A stretch of DNA of 64,000 nucleotides from Bombus terrestris (lineage: Eukaryota > Arthropoda > Insecta > Hymenoptera > Apidae). Location: contig NW_025963548.1 in the NCBI RefSeq assembly GCF_910591885.1, positions 2,967,501 through 3,031,500 of the forward strand, in the 5' to 3' direction. Positions 22,792-35,900 of the stretch are shown here, one piece after another. The notes under the pieces are model-generated. The model was not told where the DNA came from, did not search any database, and saw only the letters and a list, made by a program, of their open reading frames with translations. The position numbers were made by a program, and so were the translations under genes. The number at the start of each line of letters is the position of its first letter. Within the stretch, counting starts at the first letter, position 1.

Positions 22792-25700
22792 CTCGCTCGC
22801 TCCGCTCGCTCGTATAAATCTAGTCCAACCTCACAACCGATCCGACACGTTAGCAAATTAGAAATATGTCGCCGCCTTATCGAATAACGAACAGAAGAGG
22901 TATTGGTTTTAGGTTAGGCTATAGTTTTCGAGCGAGCGCAGCGAGGGAGGATCGCGTAAAAGTTTGTCACAAACCAACGGTTTGGCACATAGGGACATTG
23001 AAATATTCGCACCAGCCCGAGGAGCCGGAAGTCTTTATCGAATTGCGTACTGACAAAAGTTTACAGTTTATCAATAGTTTTACATAAATAGTAATATTTC
23101 CACATAGTAGAGTGCAACGTGTGGTCCGAAATCGCTGACAAAATTAGGCAATAACAGGAAATATATGCAAGGCAATATAAGGTATATGTGTAGCATGGAA
23201 ATTGTAATCGTTGATCGCTCGCTCCGCTCGCTCGTATAAATCTAGTCCAACCTCACAACCGATCCGACACGTTAGCAAATTTGAAATAAGTCGTCTCCTT
23301 ATCGAATAACGAACGCAAGAGGGCTTGGTTTTAGGTTAGGCTATAGTTTTCGAGCGAGCGCAGCGAGCGAGGGACGCGTAAAGGTGTGTCACAAACCAAC
23401 GGCTTGGCACATAGGGACATTGAAATATTCGCACCAGCCCGAGGAGCCGGAAGTCCTGATCGCATTGCGTACTGACGAAAGTTTACAGTTTATCAATAGT
23501 TTTACATAAATACTAATATTTCCATATAGTACAGTGCAACGTGTGGTCCGAAATCGCTGACAAAATTAGGCAATAACAGGAAATATATGCAAGGCAATAT
23601 AAGGTATATGTATAGCTTGGAAATTGTAATCGTTGCTCGCTCGCTCCGCTCGCTCGTAAAAATGTAGTCAAACCTCACAACCGATCCGACACGTTAGCAA
23701 GTTTGAAATAAGTCGCCTCCTTGTCGAATAACGAACGCAAGAGGGATTGGTTTTAGGTTAGCCTATGGTGTTCGAGCGAGCGCAGCGAGTGAGGGACGCG
23801 TAATTGTGTGTCACAAACCAACGGTTTGGAACATAGGGACATTGAAATATTCGCACCAGCCCGAGGAACCGCAAGTCTTTGTCGAATTGCATACTGACAA
23901 AAGTTTACATTTCATCAATAGTTTTACATAAATAGTAATATTTTCACATAGTAGAGTGCAACGTGTGGTCCGAAATCGCTGACAAAATTAGGCAATAACA
24001 GGAAATATATACAAGGTAATATAAGGTATATGTGTAGCTTGGAAATTGTAATCGTTGCTCGCTCGCTCCGCTCGCTCGTAAAAATCTAGTCAAACCTCAC
24101 AACCGATCCGACACGTTAGCAAATTTGAAATCAGTCGCCTCCTTGTCGAATAACGAACGCAAGAGGGATTGGTTTTAGGTTAGCCTATGGTGTTCGAGCG
24201 AGCGCAGCGAGTGAGGGACGCGTAATTGTGTGTCACAAACCAACGGTTTGGAACATAGGGACATTGAAATATTCGCACCAGCCCGAGGAACCGCAAGTCT
24301 TTATCGAATTGCATACTGGCAAAAGTTTACATTTCATCAATAGTTTTACATAAATAGTAGTATTTTCACATAGTACAGTGCAACGTGTGGTCCGATATCG
24401 CTGACTAAATTAGGCAAAAACCGGAAATATATGCAAGGCAATATAACGTATATGTATAGCGTGGAAATTGTAATCGTAGCTCGCTCGCCCCGCTCGCTCG
24501 TATAAATCTAGTCCAACCTCACAACCGATCCGACACGTTAGCAAATTTGAAATAAGTCGCCTCCTTATCGAATAACGAACGCAAGAGGGCTTGGTTTTAG
24601 GTTAGGCTATAGTTTTCGAGCGAGCGCAGCGAGCGAGGGACGCGTAAAGCTGTGTCACAAACCAACGGCTTGGCACATAGGGACATTGAAATATTCGCAC
24701 CAGCCCGAGGAGCCGGAAGTCCTGATCGCATTGCGTACTGACGAAAGTTTACAGTTTATCAATAGTTTTACATAAATACTAATATTTCCATATAGTACAG
24801 TGCAAAGTGTGGTCCGAAATCGCTGACAAAATTAGGCAATAACAGGAAATATATGCAAGGCAATATAAGGTATATGTATAGCTTGGAAATTGTAATCGTT
24901 GCTCGCTCGCTCCGCTCGCTCGTAAAAATGTAGTCAAACCTCACAACCGATCCGACACGTTAGCAAATTTGAAATAAGTCGCCTCCTTGTCGAATAACGA
25001 ACGCAAGAGGGATTGGTTTTAGGTTAGCCTATGGTGTTCGAGCGAGCGCAGCGAGTGAGGGACGCGTAATTGTGTGTCACAAACCAACGGTTTGGAACAT
25101 AGGGACATTGAAATATTCGCACCAGCCCGAGGAACCGCAAGTCTTTGTCGAATTGCATACTGACAAAAGTTTACATTTCATCAATAGTTTTACATAAATA
25201 GTAATATTTTCACATAGTACAGTGCAACGTGTGGTCCGATATCGCTGACTAAATTAGGCAAAAACCGGAAATATATGCAAGGCAATATAAGGTATATGTA
25301 TTGCGTGGAAATTGTAATCGTAGCTCGCTCGCTCCGCTCGCTCGTATAAATCTAGTCCAACCTCACAACCGATCCGACACGTTAGCAAATTAGAAATATG
25401 TCGCCGCCTTATCGAATAACGAACAGAAGAGGTATTGGTTTTAGGTTAGGCTATAGTTTTCGAGCGAGCGCAGCGAGGGAGGGTCGCGTAAAAGTTTGTC
25501 ACAAACCAACGGTTTGGCACATAGGGACATTGAAATATTCGCACCAGCCCGAGGAGCCGGAAGTCTTTATCGAATTGCGTACTGACAAAAGTTTTCAGTT
25601 TATCAATAGTTTTACATAAATAGTAATATTTCCACATAGTAGAGTGCAACGTGTAGTCCGAAATCGCTGACAAAATTAGGCAATAACAGGAAATATATGC

Positions 25701-28700
25701 AAGGCAATATAAGGTATATGTGTAGCATGGAAATTGTAATCGTAGATCGCTCGCTCCGCTCGCTCGTATAAATCTAGTCCAACCTCACAACCGATCCGAC
25801 ACGTTCTCAAATTTGAAATAAGTCGTCTCCTTATCGAATAACGACCGCAAGAGGGATTGGTTTTAGGTTAGGCTATAGTTTTCGAGCGAGCGCAGCGAGC
25901 GAGGGACGCGTAAAGGTGTGTCACAAACCAACGGCTTGGCACATAGGGACATTGAAATATTCGCACCAGCCCGAGGAGCCGGAAGTCCTGATCGCATTGC
26001 GTACTGACGAAAGTTTACAGTTTATCAATAGTTTTACATAAATACTAATATTTCCATATAGTACAGTGCAACGTGTGGTCCGAAATCGCTGACAAAATTA
26101 GGCAATAACAGGAAATATATGCAAGGCAATATAAGGTATATGTATAGCTTGGAAATTGTAATCGTAGCTCGCTCGCTCCGCTCGCTCGTAAAAATCCAGT
26201 CCAACCTCACAACCGATCCGACACGTTAGCAAATTTGAAATCAGTCGCCGCCTTATCGAATAACGAACGCAAGAGGGATTGGTTTTAGGTTAGGCTATAG
26301 TTTTCGAGCGAGCGCAGCGAGCGAGGGACGCGTAAAGGTGTGTCACAAACCAACGGCTTGGCACATAGGGACATTGAAATATTCGCACCAGCCCGAGGAG
26401 CCGGAAGTCTTTATCGAATTGCGTACTGACGAAAGTTTACAGTTTATCAATAGTTTTACATAAATAGTAATATTTTCACATAGTAGAGTGCAACGTGTGG
26501 TCCGAAATCGCTGACAAAATTAGGCAATAACAGGAAATATATACAAGGTAATATAAGGTATATGTGTAGCTTGGAAATTGTAATCGTTGCTCGCTCGCTC
26601 CGCTCGCTCGTAAAAATCTAGTCAAACCTCACAACCGATCCGACACGTTAGCAAATTTGAAATCAGTCGCCTCCTTGTCGAATAACGAACGCAAGAGGGA
26701 TTGGTTTTAGGTTAGCCTATGGTGTTCGAGCGAGCGCAGCGAGTGAGGGACGCGTAATTGTGTGTCACAAACCAACGGTTTGGAACATAGGGACATTGAA
26801 ATATTCGCACCAGCCCGAGGAACCGCAAGTCTTTATCGAATTGCATACTGGCAAAAGTTTACATTTCATCAATAGTTTTACATAAATAGTAGTATTTTCA
26901 CATAGTACAGTGCAACGTGTGGTCCGATATCGCTGACTAAATTAGGCAAAAACCGGAAATATATGCAAGGCAATATAAGGTATATGTATAGCGTGGAAAT
27001 TGTAATCGTAGCTCGCTCGCCCCGCTCGCTCGTATAAATCTAGTCCAACCTCACAACCGATCCGACACGTTAGCAAATTTGAAATAAGTCGCCTCCTTGT
27101 CGAATAACGAACGCAAGAGGGATTGGTTTTAGGTTAGCCTATGGTGTTCGAGCGAGCGCAGCGAGTGAGGGACGCGTAATTGTGTGTCACAAACCAACGG
27201 TTTGGAACATAGGGACATTGAAATATTCGCACCAGCCCGAGGAACCGCAAGTCTTTGTCGAATTGCATACTGACAAAAGTTTACATTTCATCAATAGTTT
27301 TACATAAATAGTAATATTTTCACATAGTACAGTGCAACGTGTGGTCCGATATCGCTGACTAAATTAGGCAAAAACCGGAAATATATGCAAGGCAATATAA
27401 GGTATATGTATTGCGTGGAAATTGTAATCGTAGCTCGCTCGCTCCGCTCGCTCGTATAAATCTAGTCCAACCTCACAACCGATCCGACACGTTAGCAAAT
27501 TAGAAATATGTCGCCGCCTTATCGAATAACGAACAGAAGAGGTATTGGTTTTAGGTTAGGCTATAGTTTTCGAGCGAGCGCAGCGAGGGAGGGTCGCGTA
27601 AAAGTTTGTCACAAACCAACGGTTTGGCACATAGGGACATTGAAATATTCGCACCAGCCCGAGGAGCCGGAAGTCTTTATCGAATTGCGTACTGACAAAA
27701 GTTTACAGTTTATCAATAGTTTTACATAAATAGTAATATTTCCACATAGTAGAGTGCAACGTGTGGTCCGAAATCGCTGACAAAATTAGGCAATAACAGG
27801 AAATATATGCAAGGCAATATAAGGTATATGTATAGCGTGGAAATTGTAATCGTAGATCGCTCGCTCCGCTCGCTCGTATAAATCTAGTCCAACCTCACAA
27901 CCGATCCGACACGTTAGCAAATTTGAAATAAGTCGTCTCCTTATCGAATAACGAACGCAAGAGGGCTTGGTTTTAGGTTAGGCTATAGTTTTCGAGCGAG
28001 CGCAGCGAGCGAGGGACGCGTAAAGGTGTGTCACAAACCAACGGCTTGGCACATAGGGACATTGAAATATTCGCACCAGCCCGAGGAGCCGGAAGTCCTG
28101 ATCGCATTGCGTACTGACGAAAGTTTACAGTTTATCAATAGTTTTACATAAATACTAATATTTCCATATAGTACAGTGCAACGTGTGGTCCGAAATCGCT
28201 GACAAAATTAGGCAATAACAGGAAATATATGCAAGGCAATATAAGGTATATGTATAGCTTGGAAATTGTAATCGTTGCTCGCTCGCTCCGCTCGCTCGTA
28301 AAAATGTAGTCAAACCTCACAACCGATCCGACACGTTAGCAAATTTGAAATAAGTCGCCTCCTTGTCGAATAACGAACGCAAGAGGGATTGGTTTTAGGT
28401 TAGCCTATGGTGTTCGAGCGAGCGCAGCGAGTGAGGGACGCGTAATTGTGTGTCACAAACCAACGGTTTGGAACATAGGGACATTGAAATATTCGCACCA
28501 GCCCGAGGAACCGCAAGTCTTTGTCGAATTGCATACTGACAAAAGTTTACATTTCATCAATAGTTTTACATAAATAGTAATATTTTCACATAGTACAGTG
28601 CAACGTGTGGTCCGATATCGCTGACTAAATTAGGCAAAAACCGGAAATATATGCAAGGCAATATAAGGTATATGTATTGCGTGGAAATTGTAATCGTAGC

Positions 28701-29965
28701 TCGCTCGCTCCGCTCGCTCGTATAAATCTAGTCCAACCTCACAACCGATCCGACACGTTAGCAAATTAGAAATATGTCGCCGCCTTATCGAATAACGAAC
28801 AGAAGAGGTATTGGTTTTAGGTTAGGCTATAGTTTTCGAGCGAGCGCAGCGAGGGAGGATCGCGTAAAAGTTTGTCACAAACCAACGGTTTGGCACATAG
28901 GGACATTGAAATATTCGCACCAGCCCGAGGAGCCGGAAGTCTTTATCGAATTGCGTACTGACAAAAGTTTACAGTTTATCAATAGTTTTACATAAATAGT
29001 AATATTTCCACATAGTAGAGTGCAACGTGTGGTCCGAAATCGCTGACAAAATTAGGCAATAACAGGAAATATATGCAAGGCAATATAAGGTATATGTATA
29101 GCGTGGAAATTGTAATCGTAGATCGCTCGCTCCGCTCGCTCGTATAAATCTAGTCCAACCTCACAACCGATCCGACACGTTAGCAAATTTGAAATAAGTC
29201 GTCTCCTTATCGAATAACGAACGCAAGTGGGATTGGTTTTAGGTTAGGCTATAGTTTTCGAGCGAGCGCAGCGAGCGAGGGACGCGTAAAGGTGTGTCAC
29301 AAACCAACGGCTTGGCACATAGGGACATTGAAATATTCGCACCAGCCCGAGGAGCCGGAAGTCCTGATCGCATTGCGTACTGACGAAAGTTTACAGTTTA
29401 TCAATAGTTTTACATAAATACTAATATTTCCATATAGTACAGTGCAACGTGTGGTCCGAAATCGCTGACAAAATTAGGCAATAACAGGAAATATATGCAA
29501 GGCAATATAAGGTATATGTATAGCTTGGAAATTGTAATCGTTGCTCGCTCGCTCCGCTCGCTCGTAAAAATGTAGTCAAACCTCACAACCGATCCGACAC
29601 GTTAGCAAATTTGAAATAAGTCGCCTCCTTGTCGAATAACGAACGCAAGAGGGATTGGTTTTAGGTTAGCCTATGGTGTTCGAGCGAGCGCAGCGAGTGA
29701 GGGACGCGTAATTGTGTGTCACAAACCAACGGTTTGGAACATAGGGACATTGAAATATTCGCACCAGCCCGAGGAACCGCAAGTCTTTGTCGAATTGCAT
29801 ACTGACAAAAGTTTACATTTCATCAATAGTTTTACATAAATAGTAATATTTTCACATAGTACAGTGCAACGTGTGGTCCGATATCGCTGACTAAATTAGG
29901 CAAAAACCGGAAATATATGCAAGGCAATATAAGGTATATGTATTGCGTGGAAATTGTAATCGTAG
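22792..29965 (+). repeat. Transition segment from trimer to hexamer order
   Basis: Starts and classes: 22792 A, 23214 B, 23636 C with foreign tail, 24058 E, 24480 F, 24902 C, 25324 A, 25746 B, 26168 G, 26590 E, 27012 F-head/C-body, 27434 A, 27856 B, 28278 C, 28700 A, 29122 B, 29544 C. The first six form an early version of the hexamer seen at 29966 onward. The next five are a pentamer made by fusion of F with C. Two plain trimers follow. E is marked by AAATCAGTCGCC and TACTGGCAAAAG; G by AATCCAGTCC and AATCAGTCGCCGCC. Confidence 0.85.
27012..27433 (+). repeat. F/C chimeric monomer
   Basis: The head has the class F GCCCCGCTCG arm and TATAAATCTAG. From CTCCTTGTCG onward it is class C, ending in TATTGCG. 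It removes one monomer from the expected E-F-C order and turns a hexamer into a 2110-bp pentamer (25324-27433). Confidence 0.8.
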
Positions 29966-32900
29966 CTCGCTCGCTCCGCTCGCTCGTATAAATCTAGTCC
30001 AACCTCACAACCGATCCGACACGTTAGCAAATTAGAAATATGTCGCCGCCTTATCGAATAACGAACAGAAGAGGTATTGGTTTTAGGTTAGGCTATAGTT
30101 TTCGAGCGAGCGCAGAGAGGGAGGGTCGCGTAAAAGTTTGTCACAAACCAACGGTTTGGCACATAGGGACATTGAAATATTCGCACCAGCCCGAGGAGCC
30201 GGAAGTCTTTATCGAATTGCGTACTGACAAAAGTTTACAGTTTATCAATAGTTTTACATAAATAGTAATATTTCCACATAGTAGAGTGCAACGTGTGGTC
30301 CGAAATCGCTGACAAAATTAGGCAATAACAGGAAATATATGCAAGGCAATATAAGGTATATGTATAGCGTGGAAATTGTAATCGTAGATCGCTCGCTCCG
30401 CTCGCTCGTAGAAATCTAGTCCAACCTCACAACCGATCCGACACGTTCTCAAATTTGAAATAAGTCGTCTCCTTATCGAATAACGAACGCAAGTGGGATT
30501 GGTTTTAGGTTAGGCTATAGTTTTCGAGCGAGCGCAGCGAGCGAGGGACGCGTAAAGGTGTGTCACAAACCAACGGCTTGGCACATAGGGACATTGAAAT
30601 ATTCGCACCAGCCCGAGGAGCCGGAAGTCCTGATCGCATTGCGTACTGACGAAAGTTTACAGTTTATCAATAGTTTTACATAAATACTAATATTTCCATA
30701 TAGTACAGTGCAACGTGTGGTCCGAAATCGCTGACAAAATTAGGCAATAACAGGAAATATATGCAAGGCAATATAAGGTATATGTATAGCTTGGAAATTG
30801 TAATCGTTGCTCGCTCGCTCCGCTCGCTCGTAAAAATGTAGTCAAACCTCACAACCGATCCGACACGTTAGCAAATTTGAAATAAGTCGCCTCCTTATCG
30901 AATAACGAACGCAAGAGGGCTTGGTTTTAGGTTAGGCTATAGTTTTCGAGCGAGCGCAGCGAGCGAGGGACGCGCAAAGGTGTGTCACAAACCAACGGCT
31001 TGGCACATAGGGACATTGAAATATTCGCACCAGCCCGAGGAGCCGGAAGTCTTTATCGAATTGCGTACTGACGAAAGTTTACAGTTTATCAATAGTTTTA
31101 CATAAATAGTAATATTTTCACATAGTAGAGTGCAACGTGTGGTCCGAAATCGCTGACAAAATTAGGCAATAACAGGAAATATATACAAGGTAATATAAGG
31201 TATATGTGTAGCTTGGAAATTGTAATCGTTGCTCGCTCGCTCCGCTCGCTCGTAAAAATCTAGTCAAACCTCACAACCGATCCGACACGTTAGCAAATTT
31301 GAAATCAGTCGCCTCCTTGTCGAATAACGAACGCAAGAGGGATTGGTTTTAGGTTAGCCTATGGTGTTCGAGCGAGCGCAGCGAGTGAGGGACGCGTAAT
31401 TGTGTGTCACAAACCAACGGTTTGGAACATAGGGACATTGAAATATTCGCACCAGCCCGAGGAACCGCAAGTCTTTATCGAATTGCATACTGGCAAAAGT
31501 TTACATTTCATCAATAGTTTTACATAAATAGTAGTATTTTCACATAGTACAGTGCAACGTGTGGTCCGATATCGCTGACTAAATTAGGCAAAAACCGGAA
31601 ATATATGCAAGGCAATATAAGGTATATGTATAGCGTGGAAATTGTAATCGTAGCTCGCTCGCCCCGCTCGCTCGTATAAATCTAGTCCAACCTCACAACC
31701 GATCCGACACGTTAGCAAATTTGAAATAAGTCGCCTCCTTATCGAATAACGAACGCAAGAGGGCTTGGTTTTAGGTTAGGCTATAGTTTTCGAGCGAGCG
31801 CAGCGAGCGAGGGACGCGTAAAGCTGTGTCACAAACCAACGGCTTGGCACATAGGGACATTGAAATATTCGCACCAGCCCGAGGAGCCGGAAGTCCTGAT
31901 CGCATTGCGTACTGACGAAAGTTTACAGTTTATCAATAGTTTTACATAAATACTAATATTTCCATATAGTACAGTGCAAAGTGTGGTCCGAAATCGCTGA
32001 CAAAATTAGGCAATAACAGGAAATATATGCAAGGCAATATAAGGTATATGTATAGCTTGGAAATTGTAATCGTTGCTCGCTCGCTCCGCTCGCTCGTAAA
32101 AATGTAGTCAAACCTCACAACCGATCCGACACGTTAGCAAATTTGAAATAAGTCGCCTCCTTGTCGAATAACGAACGCAAGAGGGATTGGTTTTAGGTTA
32201 GCCTATGGTGTTCGAGCGAGCGCAGCGAGTGAGGGACGCGTAATTGTGTGTCACAAACCAACGGTTTGGAACATAGGGACATTGAAATATTCGCACCAGC
32301 CCGAGGAACCGCAAGTCTTTGTCGAATTGCATACTGACAAAAGTTTACATTTCATCAATAGTTTTACATAAATAGTAATATTTTCACATAGTACAGTGCA
32401 ACGTGTGGTCCGATATCGCTGACTAAATTAGGCAAAAACCGGAAATATATGCAAGGCAATATAAGGTATATGTATTGCGTGGAAATTGTAATCGTAGCTC
32501 GCTCGCTCCGCTCGCTCGTATAAATCTAGTCCAACCTCACAACCGATCCGACACGTTAGCAAATTAGAAATATGTCGCCGCCTTATCGAATAACGAACAG
32601 AAGAGGTATTGGTTTTAGGTTAGGCTATAGTTTTCGAGCGAGCGCAGAGAGGGAGGGTCGCGTAAAAGTTTGTCACAAACCAACGGTTTGGCACATAGGG
32701 ACATTGAAATATTCGCACCAGCCCGAGGAGCCGGAAGTCTTTATCGAATTGCGTACTGACAAAAGTTTACAGTTTATCAATAGTTTTACATAAATAGTAA
32801 TATTTCCACATAGTAGAGTGCAACGTGTGGTCCGAAATCGCTGACAAAATTAGGCAATAACAGGAAATATATGCAAGGCAATATAAGGTATATGTATAGC

Positions 32901-35900
32901 ATGGAAATTGTAATCGTAGATCGCTCGCTCCGCTCGCTCGTATAAATCTAGTCCAACCTCACAACCGATCCGACACGTTCTCAAATTTGAAATAAGTCGT
33001 CTCCTTATCGAATAACGACCGCAAGAGGGATTGGTTTTAGGTTAGGCTATAGTTTTCGAGCGGGCGCAGCGAGCGAGGGACGCGTAAAGGTGTGTCACAA
33101 ACCAACGGCTTGGCACATAGGGACATTGAAATATTCGCACCAGCCCGAGGAGCCGGAAGTCCTGATCGCATTGCGTACTGACGAAAGTTTACAGTTTATC
33201 AATAGTTTTACATAAATACTAATATTTCCATATAGTACAGTGCAACGTGTGGTCCGAAATCGCTGACAAAATTAGGCAATAACAGGAAATATATGCAAGG
33301 CAATATAAGGTATATGTATAGCTTGGAAATTGTAATCGTTGCTCGCTCGCTCCGCTCGCTCGTAAAAATGTAGTCAAACCTCACAACCGATCCGACACGT
33401 TAGCAAATTTGAAATAAGTCGCCTCCTTATCGAATAACGAACGCAAGAGGGCTTGGTTTTAGGTTAGGCTATAGTTTTCGAGCGAGCGCAGCGAGCGAGG
33501 GACGCGCAAAGGTGTGTCACAAACCAACGGCTTGGCACATAGGGACATTGAAATATTCGCACCAGCCCGAGGAGCCGGAAGTCTTTATCGAATTGCGTAC
33601 TGACGAAAGTTTACAGTTTATCAATAGTTTTACATAAATAGTAATATTTTCACATAGTAGAGTGCAACGTGTGGTCCGAAATCGCTGACAAAATTAGGCA
33701 ATAACAGGAAATATATACAAGGTAATATAAGGTATATGTGTAGCTTGGAAATTGTAATCGTTGCTCGCTCGCTCCGCTCGCTCGTAAAAATCTAGTCAAA
33801 CCTCACAACCGATCCGACACGTTAGCAAATTTGAAATCAGTCGCCTCCTTGTCGAATAACGAACGCAAGAGGGATTGGTTTTAGGTTAGCCTATGGTGTT
33901 CGAGCGAGCGCAGCGAGTGAGGGACGCGTAATTGTGTGTCACAAACCAACGGTTTGGAACATAGGGACATTGAAATATTCGCACCAGCCCGAGGAACCGC
34001 AAGTCTTTATCGAATTGCATACTGGCAAAAGTTTACATTTCATCAATAGTTTTACATAAATAGTAGTATTTTCACATAGTACAGTGCAACGTGTGGTCCG
34101 ATATCGCTGACTAAATTAGGCAAAAACCGGAAATATATGCAAGGCAATATAAGGTATATGTATAGCGTGGAAATTGTAATCGTAGCTCGCTCGCCCCGCT
34201 CGCTCGTATAAATCTAGTCCAACCTCACAACCGATCCGACACGTTAGCAAATTTGAAATAAGTCGCCTCCTTATCGAATAACGAACGCAAGAGGGCTTGG
34301 TTTTAGGTTAGGCTATAGTTTTCGAGCGAGCGCAGCGAGCGAGGGACGCGTAAAGCTGTGTCACAAACCAACGGCTTGGCACATAGGGACATTGAAATAT
34401 TCGCACCAGCCCGAGGAGCCGGAAGTCCTGATCGCATTGCGTACTGACGAAAGTTTACAGTTTATCAATAGTTTTACATAAATACTAATATTTCCATATA
34501 GTACAGTGCAAAGTGTGGTCCGAAATCGCTGACAAAATTAGGCAATAACAGGAAATATATGCAAGGCAATATAAGGTATATGTATAGCTTGGAAATTGTA
34601 ATCGTTGCTCGCTCGCTCCGCTCGCTCGTAAAAATGTAGTCAAACCTCACAACCGATCCGACACGTTAGCAAATTTGAAATAAGTCGCCTCCTTGTCGAA
34701 TAACGAACGCAAGAGGGATTGGTTTTAGGTTAGCCTATGGTGTTCGAGCGAGCGCAGCGAGTGAGGGACGCGTAATTGTGTGTCACAAACCAACGGTTTG
34801 GAACATAGGGACATTGAAATATTCGCACCAGCCCGAGGAACCGCAAGTCTTTGTCGAATTGCATACTGACAAAAGTTTACATTTCATCAATAGTTTTACA
34901 TAAATAGTAATATTTTCACATAGTACAGTGCAACGTGTGGTCCGATATCGCTGACTAAATTAGGCAAAAACCGGAAATATATGCAAGGCAATATAAGGTA
35001 TATGTATTGCGTGGAAATTGTAATCGTAGCTCGCTCGCTCCGCTCGCTCGTATAAATCTAGTCCAACCTCACAACCGATCCGACACGTTAGCAAATTAGA
35101 AATATGTCGCCGCCTTATCGAATAACGAACAGAAGAGGTATTGGTTTTAGGTTAGGCTATAGTTTTCGAGCGAGCGCAGCGAGGGAGGGTCGCGTAAAAG
35201 TTTGTCACAAACCAACGGTTTGGCACATAGGGACATTGAAATATTCGCACCAGCCCGAGGAGCCGGAAGTCTTTATCGAATTGCGTACTGACAAAAGTTT
35301 ACAGTTTATCAATATTTTTACATAAATAGTAATATTTCCACATAGTACAGTGCAACGTGTGGTCCGAAATCGCTGACAAAATTAGGCAATAACAGGAAAT
35401 ATATGCAAGGCAATATAAGGTATATGTATAGCATGGAAATTGTAATCGTAGATCGCTCGCTCCGCTCGCTCGTATAAATCTAGTCCAACCTCACAACCGA
35501 TCCGACACGTTCTCAAATTTGAAATAAGTCGTCTCCTTATCGAATAACGAACGCAAGAGGGATTGGTTTTAGGTTAGGCTATAGTTTTCGAGCGAGCGCA
35601 GCGAGCGAGGGACGCGTAAAGGTGTGTCACAAACCAACGGCTTGGCACATAGGGACATTGAAATATTCGCACCAGCCCGAGGAGCCGGAAGTCCTGATCG
35701 CATTGCGTACTGACGAAAGTTTACAGTTTATCAATAGTTTTACATAAATACTAATATTTCCATATAGTACAGTGCAACGTGTGGTCCGAAATCGCTGACA
35801 AAATTAGGCAATAACAGGAAATATATGCAAGGCAATATAAGGTATATGTATAGCTTGGAAATTGTAATCGTAGCTCGCTCGCTCCGCTCGCTCGTAAAAA